From Immundisolibacterales bacterium (lineage in GTDB: Bacteria; Pseudomonadota; Gammaproteobacteria; HK1): a DNA stretch of 54,349 nt. Position 1 is the stretch's first letter. Each line of letters starts with the position of its first letter. The DNA is taken from the NCBI GenBank assembly GCA_026712715.1, contig JAPOPW010000076.1:1-54349 (forward strand), read 5' to 3'. Made by a program: the position numbers and the translations under genes. Below the pieces are notes generated by a model. That model made no database searches, was not told where the DNA came from, and worked only from the letters and a program-made list of their open reading frames with translations. Below are positions 38,473-49,601 of this stretch, one piece after another.

Positions 38473-38669
38473 CGGATCGACCCGGAAGCCGATCGCGGAA
38501 CCGACCCGGGAACCGGGTATCGCAGCGGGCAGGGACAGCGGGCTTAGGATAAACTATGGATTCATCTTCCGGCCGGCTCTCCAGCAGTACTGGCGGGGCT
38601 GCGCCCGAGACGAACGAGACATGTTCGAGACCCTCCGATTTCTCGCGAACCAATGGCGCGCCCTACAGG

Positions 38670-38689
38670 GAGAAATGCAAGCATTTCTC
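38670..38689. promoter_or_regulatory. 20-bp palindrome, operator-like
   Basis: GAGAAATGC and GCATTTCTC form a perfect inverted repeat around a central AA. It does not match PurR, LexA or other operators known to me. It is AT-rich in a GC-rich setting, which favours a protein-binding site for regulation of xseA and/or guaB. Confidence 0.4.
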
Positions 38690-38742
38690 TTGGGAGCGGC
38701 GTCGTACCTTGAGGTAAAGAGACCCATTTGCACGCCTGACTC

Positions 38743-38771
38743 ATCCGTACGGATCGGGGCTCCTCGAGGAG
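38743..38771. repeat. Pair of perfect 12-bp palindromes
   Basis: ATCCGTACGGAT (38743-38754) and CTCCTCGAGGAG (38760-38771) follow one another with 5 bp between. GACTC just before the first and GAGTC at the end of the second can also pair. Together they could fold into a branched RNA or DNA structure about 170 bp upstream of guaB. Confidence 0.4.
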
Positions 38772-38941
38772 TCTAGCGAGGATGCGCTTCGGACCGACGA
38801 GACGCGCTCGAAGCCACCCGTGTTCGTTCGAAGCGCTGTCGCACCGTGCCGGTGGCAGCTTCGTACGTTTCGCTCCCGAAATCGCTTTGCGAACTTGACT
38901 TGTCTGCAAGGATCAGTACCCCTCAAGGAATCCAGGTGGCG

Positions 38942-40402
38942 ATGCGACACATCGAAGAGGCCCTGACTTTCGACGATGTGATGCTCGCGCCCGGGTACTC
39001 GGAAGTCCTGCCCCGCGAAGCCGATCTGACGACGTTCCTGGCCCCCGGCATTCCGCTCAGCATCCCGATCGTCTCGGCCGCCATGGACATGGTGACCGAG
39101 GCGCGGCTCGCGATCGCGCTCGCCGAGGAGGGCGGGATCGGCATCGTTCACCGCAATTTTCCGCCCGCCGTCCAGGCCGACAAGGTGCGTCGGGTGAAGA
39201 AGTTCGAGAGCGGGGTGGTGCGCGATCCGATCACCGTGAGCCCCGAGACGACCATCGGGCACGTCGTTGATCTGACCCGCCGGCGCAAGATCTCCGGCGT
39301 GCCGGTGGTGGACGGAGAGACGCTCGTCGGCATCGTCACCGCCCGCGATCTTCGCTTCGAGACCCGGTGGAACGAACCGATTCGGCTCGCCATGACCCCC
39401 AGGGAGAAGCTCGTCACCGTCCGCGAGGAAGCGAGCCGCGAAGAGATCATCGGGCTCCTGCACGCGCACCGCATCGAAAAGCTGCTCGTCGTGAACGGAC
39501 ACGGCGAGCTTCGCGGCCTCGTCACCGTCAAGGACATCCAGCGCGCCGAAGACTATCCGGATGCGTGCAAGGACGAGCTCGGCCGACTGCGGGTGGGCGC
39601 GGCGGTCGGCACCGGTCCGGATACCGACGAGCGGGTCGATGTCCTCGTCGAGGCGGGGGTAGACGTGCTCGTGGTGGACACCGCGCACGGTCACTCGCAG
39701 GGGGTCATCTCCCGGGTCCGGCGAATCCGGGCCGCCCATCCGCACCTGCCGATCGTCGCGGGCAACATCGCGACCGGGAAGGCGGCCACGGACCTCGTCG
39801 ACGCCGGGGCGAGCGCGGTCAAGGTCGGGATCGGTCCCGGCTCCATCTGCACCACGCGCATCGTCGCCGGGGTGGGCGTGCCGCAGATCACCGCCATCGA
39901 CCGGGTGGCGGAGGGACTGCGGGGAACCGGGGTTCCGCTCGTCGCGGACGGCGGGATCCGGTATTCCGGCGACATCGCGAAGGCGATTGCGGCGGGGGCG
40001 CACTCGGTGATGATCGGGAGCCTCTTCGCCGGCACCGAGGAGTCTCCCGGGGAGGTCGAGCTCTACCAGGGCCGGGCCTACAAGTCGTACCGCGGAATGG
40101 GCTCCCTTGGGGCCATGGCGACCGGGTCCCGCGATCGCTATTTCCAGGACGAGGCGGCCGAGATCGAGAAGCTGGTGCCGGAGGGGATCGAGGGGAGGGG
40201 GCCGTACAAGGGCAGTCTCTCGGCGGTGGTCGCGCAGCTCGTGGGCGGATTGCGGGCGAGCCTCGGATATACCGGGTGTGCCGGACTCGACGAGCTGCGG
40301 CGAAGCGCCGTGTTCCACCGCGTCTCGACGGCCGGGCTTCGGGAAGGGCACGCGCACGATGTGAACATCACCCGCGAGGCGCCGAACTATCCCACCGCCT
40401 GA
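38942..40402 (+). CDS. guaB: Inosine-5'-monophosphate dehydrogenase
   Basis: 486 residues, standard length. It oxidises IMP to XMP, the committed step of GMP synthesis. The barrel starts [20 protein letters not shown]; a CBS-domain pair is inserted at about 95-205; the active-site loop has [13 protein letters not shown] (Cys303); the flap region is [21 protein letters not shown] at 38942 is fixed by the conserved start; an upstream in-frame start would add 32 residues without homology. Followed by guaA after a 231-bp gap. Confidence 0.97.
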   Translation: MRHIEEALTFDDVMLAPGYSEVLPREADLTTFLAPGIPLSIPIVSAAMDMVTEARLAIALAEEGGIGIVHRNFPPAVQADKVRRVKKFESGVVRDPITVSPETTIGHVVDLTRRRKISGVPVVDGETLVGIVTARDLRFETRWNEPIRLAMTPREKLVTVREEASREEIIGLLHAHRIEKLLVVNGHGELRGLVTVKDIQRAEDYPDACKDELGRLRVGAAVGTGPDTDERVDVLVEAGVDVLVVDTAHGHSQGVISRVRRIRAAHPHLPIVAGNIATGKAATDLVDAGASAVKVGIGPGSICTTRIVAGVGVPQITAIDRVAEGLRGTGVPLVADGGIRYSGDIAKAIAAGAHSVMIGSLFAGTEESPGEVELYQGRAYKSYRGMGSLGAMATGSRDRYFQDEAAEIEKLVPEGIEGRGPYKGSLSAVVAQLVGGLRASLGYTGCAGLDELRRSAVFHRVSTAGLREGHAHDVNITREAPNYPTA

Positions 40403-40633
40403 TTCCTTCGCACGCGGGTCGCGACCGTACGAGACGGGGCATATGAGAACGGATCGGCACCTTCGTGCCTGACCGGCAATCAAATCCGGCGAACCCGCGG
40501 GGCCGTCCCGGCATCGACTCCTCGAGTCCGAACAACCCGCCGCGCGCCGTCCGCGATCTTCGGACCGAAGCGAAGATGGACTCCCGCTTCGCGCCGCTCG
40601 CCGGTACGCCCCCTCCCCGGTGCTAGCGTACCC

Positions 40634-42238
40634 GTGGCCCCCGTCCCATCCACCGAGTTGCCCCCCGATATCCATGCCGGGCGAATTCTCGTGCTCGACT
40701 TCGGTTCGCAGTACACCCGGCTCATCGCCCGCCGGGTCCGGGAGGCGGGGGTCTACAGCGAGATCCGTTCGCACGACATTGCCGCCGACGCGCTGGAGGC
40801 GTTCGGGCCGCGGGGAATCGTGCTCTCCGGCGGACCCGACTCGGTCACCGGGAGCAACGGTCTGTCCATCCCGGAGTCGGTGTTCCGAACCGGGGTTCCC
40901 GTCCTCGGGATCTGCTACGGCATGCAGGCCATGGCCGCCCGGTTCGGGGGAACGGTCCAGTCCTCCGAGGTGCGGGAGTTCGGGATGGCCGAAGTGCGCG
41001 CGCGCGGCCACTCGGAGCTGCTGCGCGGCATCGAGGACCGAAGCGGGCCGGGGGGCGAAGGGCTGCTCGACGTCTGGATGAGCCACGGCGACCGGGTGAC
41101 CGCTCTCCCCGAGGGGTTCCGCACCATCGCTTCCACCCCGAACGCGCCCATTGCCGGGATCGCGGATCCGGCGCGGCAGCTCTATGGCCTCCAGTTCCAC
41201 CCCGAGGTGGCGCACACCACCCGCGGCGGCGCGATACTCCGGCGCTTCGTGAACGGAATCTGCGGCTGCCCCGCGGTCTGGACCCCGGCCAACATCATCG
41301 AGGAGAGCGTGGCCGCGATCCGCGAGCGGGTCGGGCCGCGCGGACAGGTGCTGCTCGCCCTGTCGGGAGGGGTCGACTCCTCGGTGGCGGCGGCCCTCCT
41401 CCACCGGGCCGTCGGGGACCGGGTCACCGGGATATTCGTCGACAACGGCCTGCTTCGCCGGGACGAGGGGGAGCAGGTGATGGAAACGCTCGCCGCGGGG
41501 CAGGGCGTTCGCGTGCGGCGGGTCGACGCCGGGCCGCGTTTCCTCGCCGCCCTCGAGGGAGTCGAGGATCCGGAACGCAAGCGGAACGTCATCGGCAACC
41601 TCTTCGTCGAGATCTTCGAGGAAGAGGCGGAACGCGCCGGTGGCGCCGCGTTCCTGGCCCAGGGAACGATCTACCCCGACGTCATCGAATCGGCCGGCGC
41701 CGACACCGGCAAGGCGGACGTCATCAAGTCGCACCACAACGTCGGCGGACTGCCCGAGCGGATGCGGCTGGCCCTCGTCGAGCCGTTGCGCGAGCTGTTC
41801 AAGGACGAGGTGCGGGCGGTCGGGCTCGAGCTCGGACTCCCTCGCGATCTCGTGTTCCGGCACCCGTTCCCGGGCCCGGGCCTCGCGGTGCGGGTGCTCG
41901 GCGAGGTGCGCGAGGACCGCCTGGAACGCCTGCGCGCCGCCGATGCGATCTTTCTCGAGGAGCTCCGCCGTGCCGGCTGGTACGAACGCGTCGCCCAGGC
42001 GTTCGCGGTGTTTCTCCCCGTCCGCTCGGTGGGGGTGATGGGCGACCAGCGCCGCCACGAGCCGGTCATCGTCCTGCGCGCGGTGCAGACCGGCGACTTC
42101 ATGACCGCGCGAGCCGCCCGCCTGCCCTGGGAGCTTCTCGAGATCGTGTCCACCCGCATCGTCAACGAGGTGCCGGGGATCTCGCGGGTCGGCGTCGATG
42201 TGACCAGCAAGCCCCCCGCGACCATCGAATGGGAATGA
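40634..42238 (+). CDS. guaA: GMP synthase (glutamine-hydrolysing)
   Basis: 534 residues. It aminates XMP to GMP. The N-terminal glutamine amidotransferase has Cys94 in [10 protein letters not shown] and His/Glu in FHPEVAHT; the ATP-pyrophosphatase has the P-loop [11 protein letters not shown]; the C-terminal dimerisation domain ends [17 protein letters not shown], the invariant terminus. The start codon is GTG at 40634. It lies in the guaB-guaA-tadA order. The 231-bp gap before it has no recognised element apart from short GC-rich repeats. Confidence 0.97.
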   Translation: MAPVPSTELPPDIHAGRILVLDFGSQYTRLIARRVREAGVYSEIRSHDIAADALEAFGPRGIVLSGGPDSVTGSNGLSIPESVFRTGVPVLGICYGMQAMAARFGGTVQSSEVREFGMAEVRARGHSELLRGIEDRSGPGGEGLLDVWMSHGDRVTALPEGFRTIASTPNAPIAGIADPARQLYGLQFHPEVAHTTRGGAILRRFVNGICGCPAVWTPANIIEESVAAIRERVGPRGQVLLALSGGVDSSVAAALLHRAVGDRVTGIFVDNGLLRRDEGEQVMETLAAGQGVRVRRVDAGPRFLAALEGVEDPERKRNVIGNLFVEIFEEEAERAGGAAFLAQGTIYPDVIESAGADTGKADVIKSHHNVGGLPERMRLALVEPLRELFKDEVRAVGLELGLPRDLVFRHPFPGPGLAVRVLGEVREDRLERLRAADAIFLEELRRAGWYERVAQAFAVFLPVRSVGVMGDQRRHEPVIVLRAVQTGDFMTARAARLPWELLEIVSTRIVNEVPGISRVGVDVTSKPPATIEWE

Positions 42239-42248
42239 GCGGCCGGGA

Positions 42249-42725
42249 ATGAACGACGGGGACTGGATGGACCGCGCGCTCGAGCTCGCCGAACGGGCGG
42301 CGCACGCCGGCGAGGTCCCGGTCGGGGCGGTGGTGGTGCGCGACGGGGTCGCGCTCGGGGAAGGATGGAACCGTCCGGTCGGAGCGTGCGACCCCAGCGC
42401 GCACGCGGAGATCGAGGCGCTCCGCGCGGCGGCCCGGACCGCCGGCAACTACCGCCTTCCCGGGACGGAGCTCTTCGTCACTCTCGAGCCTTGCCCCATG
42501 TGCGCAGGCGCCATCGTGCAGGCTCGGGTCGAACGTGTGGTCTTCGGCGCGGCCGATCCCCGGGCGGGCGCGTTCGGGAGCGCGATGGACATTCGCGACG
42601 TGCCCGGCCTCAATCACCGCCCGAGCCTGACCGCCGGGGTTCGTGCGAGCGAGGCGTCGGGACGCCTGATCGCGTTCTTTCGCGCTCGTCGGCGTCTCGC
42701 GGGAAACCGGCCCGCTGTGGGATAA
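42249..42725 (+). CDS. tadA: tRNA-specific adenosine-34 deaminase TadA
   Basis: 158 residues, cytidine-deaminase fold. The zinc site is His52/Glu54 in DPSAHAEIEAL plus Cys82 and Cys85 in LEPCPMCAGAIVQARV; RAGAFGSAMDI and LNHRP are also family features. It converts A34 to inosine in tRNA-Arg(ACG). The ATG lies 10 bp after guaA, so it is co-transcribed with it, as in Pseudomonas and relatives. Confidence 0.94.
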   Translation: MNDGDWMDRALELAERAAHAGEVPVGAVVVRDGVALGEGWNRPVGACDPSAHAEIEALRAAARTAGNYRLPGTELFVTLEPCPMCAGAIVQARVERVVFGAADPRAGAFGSAMDIRDVPGLNHRPSLTAGVRASEASGRLIAFFRARRRLAGNRPAVG

Positions 42726-42830
42726 TTCCCGGTCCGGATGTCGCACCGGCGTCCGGTTGACGAGAGTCGGTGGGATTCCCGGGCAGGTTCGCGGTGCACC
42801 ACCCCTCATCGCACGACGGAAGGAAGCGCA

Positions 42831-43895
<1,065 letters not shown>

Positions 43896-44036
43896 CGGGC
43901 GGCGGAGCCGGCGCCGGCCACCCGCCGGCACGGGCATCCGCTACCCGCCGTATTCCGGGTTCTCGGGACCTCCGTTTCGCAATCCGGTTGGCAAGGCGGC
44001 GGCGCGCAAGGGCTTGCCCCACTTCGGATCCGGGTG

Positions 44037-44510
44037 ATGCGCACGCCGCGGCGCGGGGATGGCGGGCCGGACCAGGCGCTCCGGCGGGCGCTCGGCCTCC
44101 TCGCGCGTCGCGAGCATTCGCGGGCGGAGCTGCTCGCCAAGCTCGCGCGTTCGGGGCACGAGCGCGCAGTGGCGCAAGGCGCCGTCGAGAACCTCGCGCG
44201 GCAGGGACTCGTCTGCGATGCGCGCTTTGCCGAGGCGTTCATCCGCTCGAGGATCGAACGCGGGAGCGGACCGCTTCGGATCCGGCGCGACCTCGAGGCG
44301 CGGGGAGTGGAGCCCGAGGTGGTCGACCGCTTTCTCGATGCGCAGGACGAGGAGTGGGAGGGGCGAGCCCGCAGCGCCCGCACGAAGCGTTTCGGCGCGG
44401 CGCCGCCCGGGAATCGGGGCGAGGCCGCGCGCCAGTCCCGGTTCCTTCTGGGAAGGGGCTTCACGCGGCGACAGGTTCGCCGGGCGATTGAGGAGAGTGG
44501 GTGGGTATGA
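44037..44510 (+). CDS. recX: RecA regulatory protein RecX
   Basis: 157 residues of three-helix repeats: [40 protein letters not shown] and the C-terminal [20 protein letters not shown]. RecX caps and dissolves RecA filaments. Start ATG at 44037, with a GTG one codon earlier as an alternative. The last bases overlap the alaS ATG (ATGA), linking DNA repair and alanyl-tRNA synthetase translation as in many gammaproteobacteria. Confidence 0.9.
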   Translation: MRTPRRGDGGPDQALRRALGLLARREHSRAELLAKLARSGHERAVAQGAVENLARQGLVCDARFAEAFIRSRIERGSGPLRIRRDLEARGVEPEVVDRFLDAQDEEWEGRARSARTKRFGAAPPGNRGEAARQSRFLLGRGFTRRQVRRAIEESGWV

Positions 44511-47116
44511 GATCGAGCAACGAACTTCGCCAGGCCTTTTTCGACTACTTCCGGGACCGCGGCCACGAGGTCGTGGCCTCGAGCTCCCTCGTGCCGGGAA
44601 ACGACCCGACCCTGCTGTTCACCAACTCGGGGATGGTCCAGTTCAAGGACGTGTTCCTCGGTGCGGACCCCCGCTCGTACTCCCGGGCGGTCACCTCCCA
44701 GCGCTGCGTGCGGGCCGGCGGGAAGCACAACGACCTCGAGAACGTCGGGTACACCGCCCGACATCACACGTTCTTCGAGATGCTGGGGAACTTCAGCTTC
44801 GGCGACTACTTCAAGCGCGAGGCGATCGCGTTCGCCTGGGAGTTCCTCACCCGCGAGATGCGTCTGCCTCCCGACCGGATGTGGATTACCGTCTTTCGGG
44901 ACGACGACGAGGCGGCGGACATCTGGCGCCGGGACATCGGCATCGAATCTTCGCGCATCGTGCGCTGCGGAGAGAAGGACAACTTCTGGTCAATGGGGGA
45001 CATCGGTCCGTGCGGGCCGTGTTCCGAGGTGTTCTACGACCACGGTCCGGCAGTTGCGGGCGGCCCGCCGGGATCGCCCGACGAGGACGGGGACCGCTAC
45101 GTCGAGATCTGGAACCTCGTCTTCATGCAGTACAACCGCGACGCCGACGGGAATCTGACCCGGCTCCCGAAGCCCTCGGTGGATACCGGCATGGGGCTCG
45201 AGCGCGCGGCGGCGGTGCTTCAGGGAGTACACGGCAACTACGAGATCGACCTCTTTCGAAACCTCATCGCGCGCGCCGCGGCGCTGGCCGGGACCGAAGA
45301 CCTGACCGACAAGTCGCTCCGGGTCATCGCGGACCACATTCGAAGCTGCGCCTTTCTCGTCGTGGACGGCGTGCATCCGTCGAACGAGGGGCGGGGGTAC
45401 GTCCTTCGCCGCATCATCCGGCGCGCCATTCGTCACGGCCATCGGCTGGGCAAGCGCGAGCCGTTCTTCCATCGCCTCGTCGGAGCGCTCGAGGCCGAGA
45501 TGGGTGCCGCCTACCCGGAGCTGACCGAGCAGCGGGCGGTGGTCGAGCGCATCCTCAGCCAGGAGGAAGACCGGTTCGCGGTGACCCTCGACCAGGGGAT
45601 GCGCATGCTCGAGGACGAGCTCGCCGTGCTTCGGGGCAGCGTGATTCCCGGCGAGGTCGCGTTCCGCCTCTACGACACGTTCGGCTTCCCCGAGGACCTC
45701 GTCGCGGATGTGGCCCGCGAGCGGGAGCTGACCGTGGACCACGCCGGCTTCGAACGGGCGATGACCGCCCAGCGCGAACGGGCGCGTTCCGGCAGCCGCT
45801 TCGGCGCCGCCCATGACCGGGAGCACGAAGTCGAGGGGGAGAGCGAGTTCACGGGGTACGGCCGGCTGAGCGACAACGCGCAGGTGATCGGGCTCTACGT
45901 TGACGACGAGTCGGTCGACGCGCTCGGCACCGAGGACTCCGGGGTGGTGGTCCTAGAGCGGACCCCCTTCTATCCGGAGGGCGGCGGCCAGGTCGGAGAC
46001 CGCGGACTGCTCCGCGGTCCGGGGTGGTGCTTCGAGGTCTCCGACACCCGTTCCAGCGCGAACGCGATCGCCCACTTCGGCATCGCGACGGAAGGCGAGG
46101 TCAAGATCGGCGACGTGATCGACGCGGCCGTCGACGCGGACGCGCGCCGCGCCACCGCACGCAATCACTCCGCGACCCATCTGCTGCACGCGGCCCTTCG
46201 CGCGGTGCTCGGCACCCACGTGCAGCAGCGGGGCTCGCTGGTCGCCCCCGATCGGCTGCGTTTCGACTTCTCCCACTTCGAGCCCGTGGGGCGGGAGGCG
46301 CGGCTCGAGATCGAGCGGCTCGTCAACGCGTGGATCCTGGACAACGTCGAGGTTCTGACCCAGACGCTGTCGCTCGACGAAGCGCTCGAGCGCGGAGCGA
46401 TCGCCTTCTTCGGCGAGAAGTACGACACGAAGGTGCGGGTGCTCGGAATCGGCGATGTCTCGCTCGAGCTCTGCGGGGGCACGCACGTCGCCCGGTCCGG
46501 CGAAGTGGGGCTGTTCAAGATCGTCTCCGAGTCCGGAATCGCGGCCGGGGTGCGGCGCATCGAGGCGGTCACCGGCGCCGGTGCCCTGGACTGGGTGAAC
46601 ACCCTCGAGGAACGCGAAGCCCGGGTGATGGCGCTCACGAAGTCGGATTCGGAGAACCTGGAGGACCGGGTGGAGCAGGCGGTGACGCGCGCCCGCGAGT
46701 TCGAACGCGAGCTCGAGAGGCTCCGCGGACGCCTGGCCGCGTACGAAGGTGAGATCCTGCTCCGGCAGGCGGTGGACATCGACGGGCTCCAGGTGCTGGC
46801 CGCGCGCTGCGAGACGTCGGGACCCAAGGCCCTGCGCGAGATGCTGGACCGGATCCGGTCGCGAATCGACCTGGGGCTCGTGGTGCTCGGATCGGTCGAC
46901 GGCGAGAAGGTGAGCCTGGTGGCCGGGGTCTCCCGGGACCTGACCGACCGTGTACAGGCCGGTCCGCTCGTCAACTTCGTGGCCCGGCAGGTCGGCGGCA
47001 AGGGAGGCGGCCGACCGGAAATGGCGCAGGCCGGCGGCAACGATCCGTCGAAGCTCGAGCCCGCGCTCGAGTCGGTCGCGGACTGGGTCCGGGAGCGGCT
47101 CGCCGCGTCCGGCTGA
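44507..47116 (+). CDS. alaS: Alanyl-tRNA synthetase
   Basis: 869 residues. Class II catalytic domain ([54 protein letters not shown]), tRNA recognition region, editing domain with zinc ligands NHSATHLLH and CGGTH, and the C-terminal DHHA1/C-Ala domain containing [16 protein letters not shown]. It charges tRNA-Ala and also tmRNA. ATG at 44507 has GAGGAG upstream and overlaps the recX stop; a GTG two codons before is an alternative. Confidence 0.97.
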   Translation: MRSSNELRQAFFDYFRDRGHEVVASSSLVPGNDPTLLFTNSGMVQFKDVFLGADPRSYSRAVTSQRCVRAGGKHNDLENVGYTARHHTFFEMLGNFSFGDYFKREAIAFAWEFLTREMRLPPDRMWITVFRDDDEAADIWRRDIGIESSRIVRCGEKDNFWSMGDIGPCGPCSEVFYDHGPAVAGGPPGSPDEDGDRYVEIWNLVFMQYNRDADGNLTRLPKPSVDTGMGLERAAAVLQGVHGNYEIDLFRNLIARAAALAGTEDLTDKSLRVIADHIRSCAFLVVDGVHPSNEGRGYVLRRIIRRAIRHGHRLGKREPFFHRLVGALEAEMGAAYPELTEQRAVVERILSQEEDRFAVTLDQGMRMLEDELAVLRGSVIPGEVAFRLYDTFGFPEDLVADVARERELTVDHAGFERAMTAQRERARSGSRFGAAHDREHEVEGESEFTGYGRLSDNAQVIGLYVDDESVDALGTEDSGVVVLERTPFYPEGGGQVGDRGLLRGPGWCFEVSDTRSSANAIAHFGIATEGEVKIGDVIDAAVDADARRATARNHSATHLLHAALRAVLGTHVQQRGSLVAPDRLRFDFSHFEPVGREARLEIERLVNAWILDNVEVLTQTLSLDEALERGAIAFFGEKYDTKVRVLGIGDVSLELCGGTHVARSGEVGLFKIVSESGIAAGVRRIEAVTGAGALDWVNTLEEREARVMALTKSDSENLEDRVEQAVTRAREFERELERLRGRLAAYEGEILLRQAVDIDGLQVLAARCETSGPKALREMLDRIRSRIDLGLVVLGSVDGEKVSLVAGVSRDLTDRVQAGPLVNFVARQVGGKGGGRPEMAQAGGNDPSKLEPALESVADWVRERLAASG

Positions 47117-47187
47117 GCGGCCGGGCGGAGCGGAACCGGGCAGACCGGGCGGCGGCCGGCGATCTCCAGGCGCGACCACGTCGACTC

Positions 47188-48414
47188 ATGGCATTGATCG
47201 TACAAAAGTACGGCGGAACTTCGGTCGCGTCGGCGGAGCGAATCGGCGCGGTGGCGGACCGCGTCGCGCGGTCGCGGGCCGCCGGGCACCAGGTCGCGGT
47301 CGTGGTATCCGCCATGGCGGGGGAAACGGACCGTCTGCTCGGTCTCGCCGCCTCCCTGCGCCATCCGCCCCGGGGGCGGGAGCTCGACGTCGTCCTCGCG
47401 AGTGGTGAGCAGGCGTCCATCGGACTCCTCGCCATGGCCCTCGAAGCCCGCGGGTGCCCGGCCTGCTCCTATACCGGAGCGCAGGTTCCGATCCGGACCG
47501 ATTCATCCTTCAATCGCGCCCGGATTCTCGAAATCGACGGGCGCCGCATCCGTTCCGACCTGGAGGCGGGAAGGGTGGTGGTGGTCGCGGGCTTTCAGGG
47601 GGCGGACGAGGAGGGCAGCATCACCACCCTCGGCCGCGGTGGCTCGGACACCACGGGGGTCGCGCTCGCCGTCGCCCTTCAGGCGGACGAGTGCCAGATC
47701 TACACCGACGTCGACGGGGTCTACACCGCCGATCCGCGGATCGAGCCCAACGCACGGCGCCTCGATCGGTTGACGTTCGAGGAAATGCTCGAGCTCTCGA
47801 GCCTCGGGGCGAAGGTGCTCCAGATCCGGGCGATGGAGTTCGCGAGCAAGTACCGGGTGCCGCTCCGGGTGCTGTCTTCCTTCGAGGACGGCCCCGGAAC
47901 GATGATCGTGCCCGAGGACGAGGAGGAAGGAATGGAGCAGCCGCTCATTTCAGGCATCGCGTTCAATCGAGACGAGGCGAAGATCACCGTGCACCGCGTT
48001 CCCGACCGTCCCGGTGTCGCGTACCGCTTGCTTGCGGACATCGCCGCCGCGAACATCGAGGTGGACATGATCGTGCAGAACGCCGCGCCCGAGCACGACG
48101 AGACCGATTTCACGTTCACCGTGAACCGCAACGACTACGAACGGGCTCGCGAGATGGTCGACCCGGTGGCGGAAGAGCTCGGCGCGGAACGGGTCACCGG
48201 CGACCCGCGTATCGTCAAGCTCTCCCTGGTGGGGGTGGGGATGCGCTCGCACGCCGGGATCGCGAGCCGCATGTTCGACGCCCTGGCCCGCGAGAGCGTC
48301 AACATCCAGATGATCTCGACCTCGGAAATCAAGATCTCCGTGGTGGTCGACGAGCGCTACCTCGAGCTCGGCGTCCGGGCGCTGCACGAGGCGTTCGATC
48401 TGCACGACGGCTGA
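47188..48414 (+). CDS. lysC: Aspartate kinase
   Basis: 408 residues. Monofunctional aspartokinase: [13 protein letters not shown] at the N-terminus, [33 protein letters not shown], and a C-terminal pair of ACT domains (about 265-405) for feedback by lysine and/or threonine. It phosphorylates aspartate in the first step to lysine, threonine and methionine; dapB in this window acts later in the lysine branch. The alaS-lysC order is conserved, but csrA, normally next, is missing and tRNA-Ser follows directly. No internal start for a separate beta subunit was looked for in detail. Confidence 0.95.
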   Translation: MALIVQKYGGTSVASAERIGAVADRVARSRAAGHQVAVVVSAMAGETDRLLGLAASLRHPPRGRELDVVLASGEQASIGLLAMALEARGCPACSYTGAQVPIRTDSSFNRARILEIDGRRIRSDLEAGRVVVVAGFQGADEEGSITTLGRGGSDTTGVALAVALQADECQIYTDVDGVYTADPRIEPNARRLDRLTFEEMLELSSLGAKVLQIRAMEFASKYRVPLRVLSSFEDGPGTMIVPEDEEEGMEQPLISGIAFNRDEAKITVHRVPDRPGVAYRLLADIAAANIEVDMIVQNAAPEHDETDFTFTVNRNDYERAREMVDPVAEELGAERVTGDPRIVKLSLVGVGMRSHAGIASRMFDALARESVNIQMISTSEIKISVVVDERYLELGVRALHEAFDLHDG

Positions 48415-48440
48415 CCCTCGTTTCCCTCCACGCCCAGGCG

Positions 48441-48469
48441 ATGACTCGCGTCGTACCGAGTGCTACGAT
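48441..48469 (+). promoter_or_regulatory. Promoter of tRNA-Ser
   Basis: ATGACT (48441-48446), a 17-bp spacer and TACGAT (48464-48469). Transcription would begin just before the mature tRNA 5' end at 48480. Confidence 0.5.
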
Positions 48470-48479
48470 GCTCCGACCC

Positions 48480-48570
48480 GGAGAGGTGGCCGAGCGGCTG
48501 AAGGCGCTCCCCTGCTAAGGGAGTATGGGCTTATCCCCCATCGAGGGTTCGAATCCCTCCCTCTCCGCCA
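48480..48570 (+). tRNA. tRNA-Ser(GCU)
   Basis: 91 nt. Acceptor stem GGAGAGG/CCTCTCC, discriminator G, encoded CCA. The anticodon loop CTGCTAA is held by the CTCCC/GGGAG stem, anticodon GCU, reading AGC and AGU. A long variable arm and the T-loop GGTTCGAATCC are present, as expected for serine tRNAs. It is a known type of integration site, and all sequence to its right is accessory. Confidence 0.96.
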
Positions 48571-48624
48571 ATAACTCAATAAAAACAAATAGTTATGAGG
48601 GTCGTACCACAATTCGTACCACAA
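48571..48624 (+). repeat. Repeats at the tRNA-Ser 3' flank, possible attachment-site arm
   Basis: Immediately after CCA an AT-rich stretch contains the inverted pair ATAACT...AGTTAT (48573-48598) and two direct copies of CGTACCACAA (48603-48612 and 48615-48624). Such short repeats next to a tRNA end resemble integrase arm sites of islands and phages. No integrase gene is left in the window. Confidence 0.4.
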
Positions 48625-48827
48625 AAGTGAAAAGCTTGAATGACGCCACCTAGCGCTTTCTGAGACCTGTCTGACCACCAGAGAGCCTTCCTCGCCTCCT
48701 TCCTGCACTCGATCGAAGACGACGCGTTCTCTTGATGCCTGAGCGACTGGCCCCGGTGGCACCAACTCGATATACCTGAGCCTTCGCCACGAGCGCGCTG
48801 CCTGCGGAGAGGCGTTAGCTGGGATTC

Positions 48828-49442
48828 ATGATGACCGAATTGTGGCCAACCATCTCGACGACATCGCTGGGCGCGGCCAAGCGGCAGATGGATGCCGCCA
48901 TTCGATGTCTGCTCTCCACGGAAGACCCCTTGGCGGTGCAAACGCTCGCCTACGCATCCTTCGGCCTCCTGCGGGACATCTCGAGGACGCAAGGCGCCAG
49001 TGCTGTGCGTAGCCAGCTCGACGCCGATGCCCATCGCTTCCCGGAAAAGAAGTTCTGGACACGCTTCTCGGATCTCGCCAGCGCGCTCAAGCACGGCGAC
49101 CGCACCGCGGTCGACGTGCCGGAAGAATTCAACGAGATGCTCCTCGTGACCAACTGCCTGCTCCTGCGAGAGATCGACAGGCTGGACTCCGCCGAGGCCG
49201 GAGCCATGTGGCTCTGGTTTCATGCCGCGCATTTCATCAACATCGACGATGCCCCCGACTGCTACTGGTCGTGGATCGATCAGCATTGGACTCGATTCCA
49301 TTCGACAGCACGGCAAGATCGGCTTCTCGTCGCGGCGCCGCTCTACGGATCACTGAAGAATGTGGACATCGCGAAGTACGAGATGACTCCCGAGCACGAA
49401 CTCATTCCCTGGAGGCTGGTGTTCCAGCCGGGCAGAGCGTGA
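48828..49442 (+). CDS. Helical protein of unknown function, tRNA-Ser island
   Basis: 204 residues, no membrane segment. Pattern QMDAAIRCLLSTEDPLAVQT, LAYASFGLLRDISR, then FSDLASALKHGDRTA. It resembles a loosely defined group of small helical proteins with an AIRLFL..DP..AHTLA..A..ILRD start and an FFKHAD motif in the middle, found in many bacteria without assigned role. A second ATG lies one codon in. The ribosome binding site is weak. It is the first gene inside the island. The protein looks complete; function not inferred. Confidence 0.6.
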   Translation: MMTELWPTISTTSLGAAKRQMDAAIRCLLSTEDPLAVQTLAYASFGLLRDISRTQGASAVRSQLDADAHRFPEKKFWTRFSDLASALKHGDRTAVDVPEEFNEMLLVTNCLLLREIDRLDSAEAGAMWLWFHAAHFINIDDAPDCYWSWIDQHWTRFHSTARQDRLLVAAPLYGSLKNVDIAKYEMTPEHELIPWRLVFQPGRA

Positions 49443-49601
49443 AGGGCAAGGAATCCACGATTGGGCATCCCGTGACGCGCCGCTCCTTCCCTGCGCGCCA
49501 GCGGACCTCCGACCCATCGCCCCAACTCGCGGAATCGCGCGCCGCCCGGCGGCCCGACTATCGCGAGGCGCCCCGTTGGCGCTGCGCGCGCCAACGGATG
49601 A

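Larger units (their letters stand above)
38473..38941. other. Long divergent intergenic region with several palindromes
   Basis: The 469-bp gap between the divergent xseA and guaB genes holds no convincing protein. A 51-codon frame at 38621-38776 lacks a ribosome binding site. The segment contains a 20-bp palindrome at 38670-38689 and two 12-bp palindromes at 38743-38771, which suggests operators or a structured leader RNA for guaB. Confidence 0.5.

Noticed and set aside
38621..38776. 51-codon frame starting MFETLRFLANQWR in the xseA-guaB gap
   Set aside because: No ribosome binding site, no recognisable family, and the palindromes run through it; more likely non-coding.
38741..42448. Minus-strand frame of about 1235 codons opposite guaB, guaA and tadA
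   Set aside because: Shadow frame running across three real genes and their gaps.
48463..48765. Minus-strand frame containing WRRGRDSNPRWG
   Set aside because: It is translation through the tRNA-Ser gene, a well-known annotation artefact, and shows no integrase motif.
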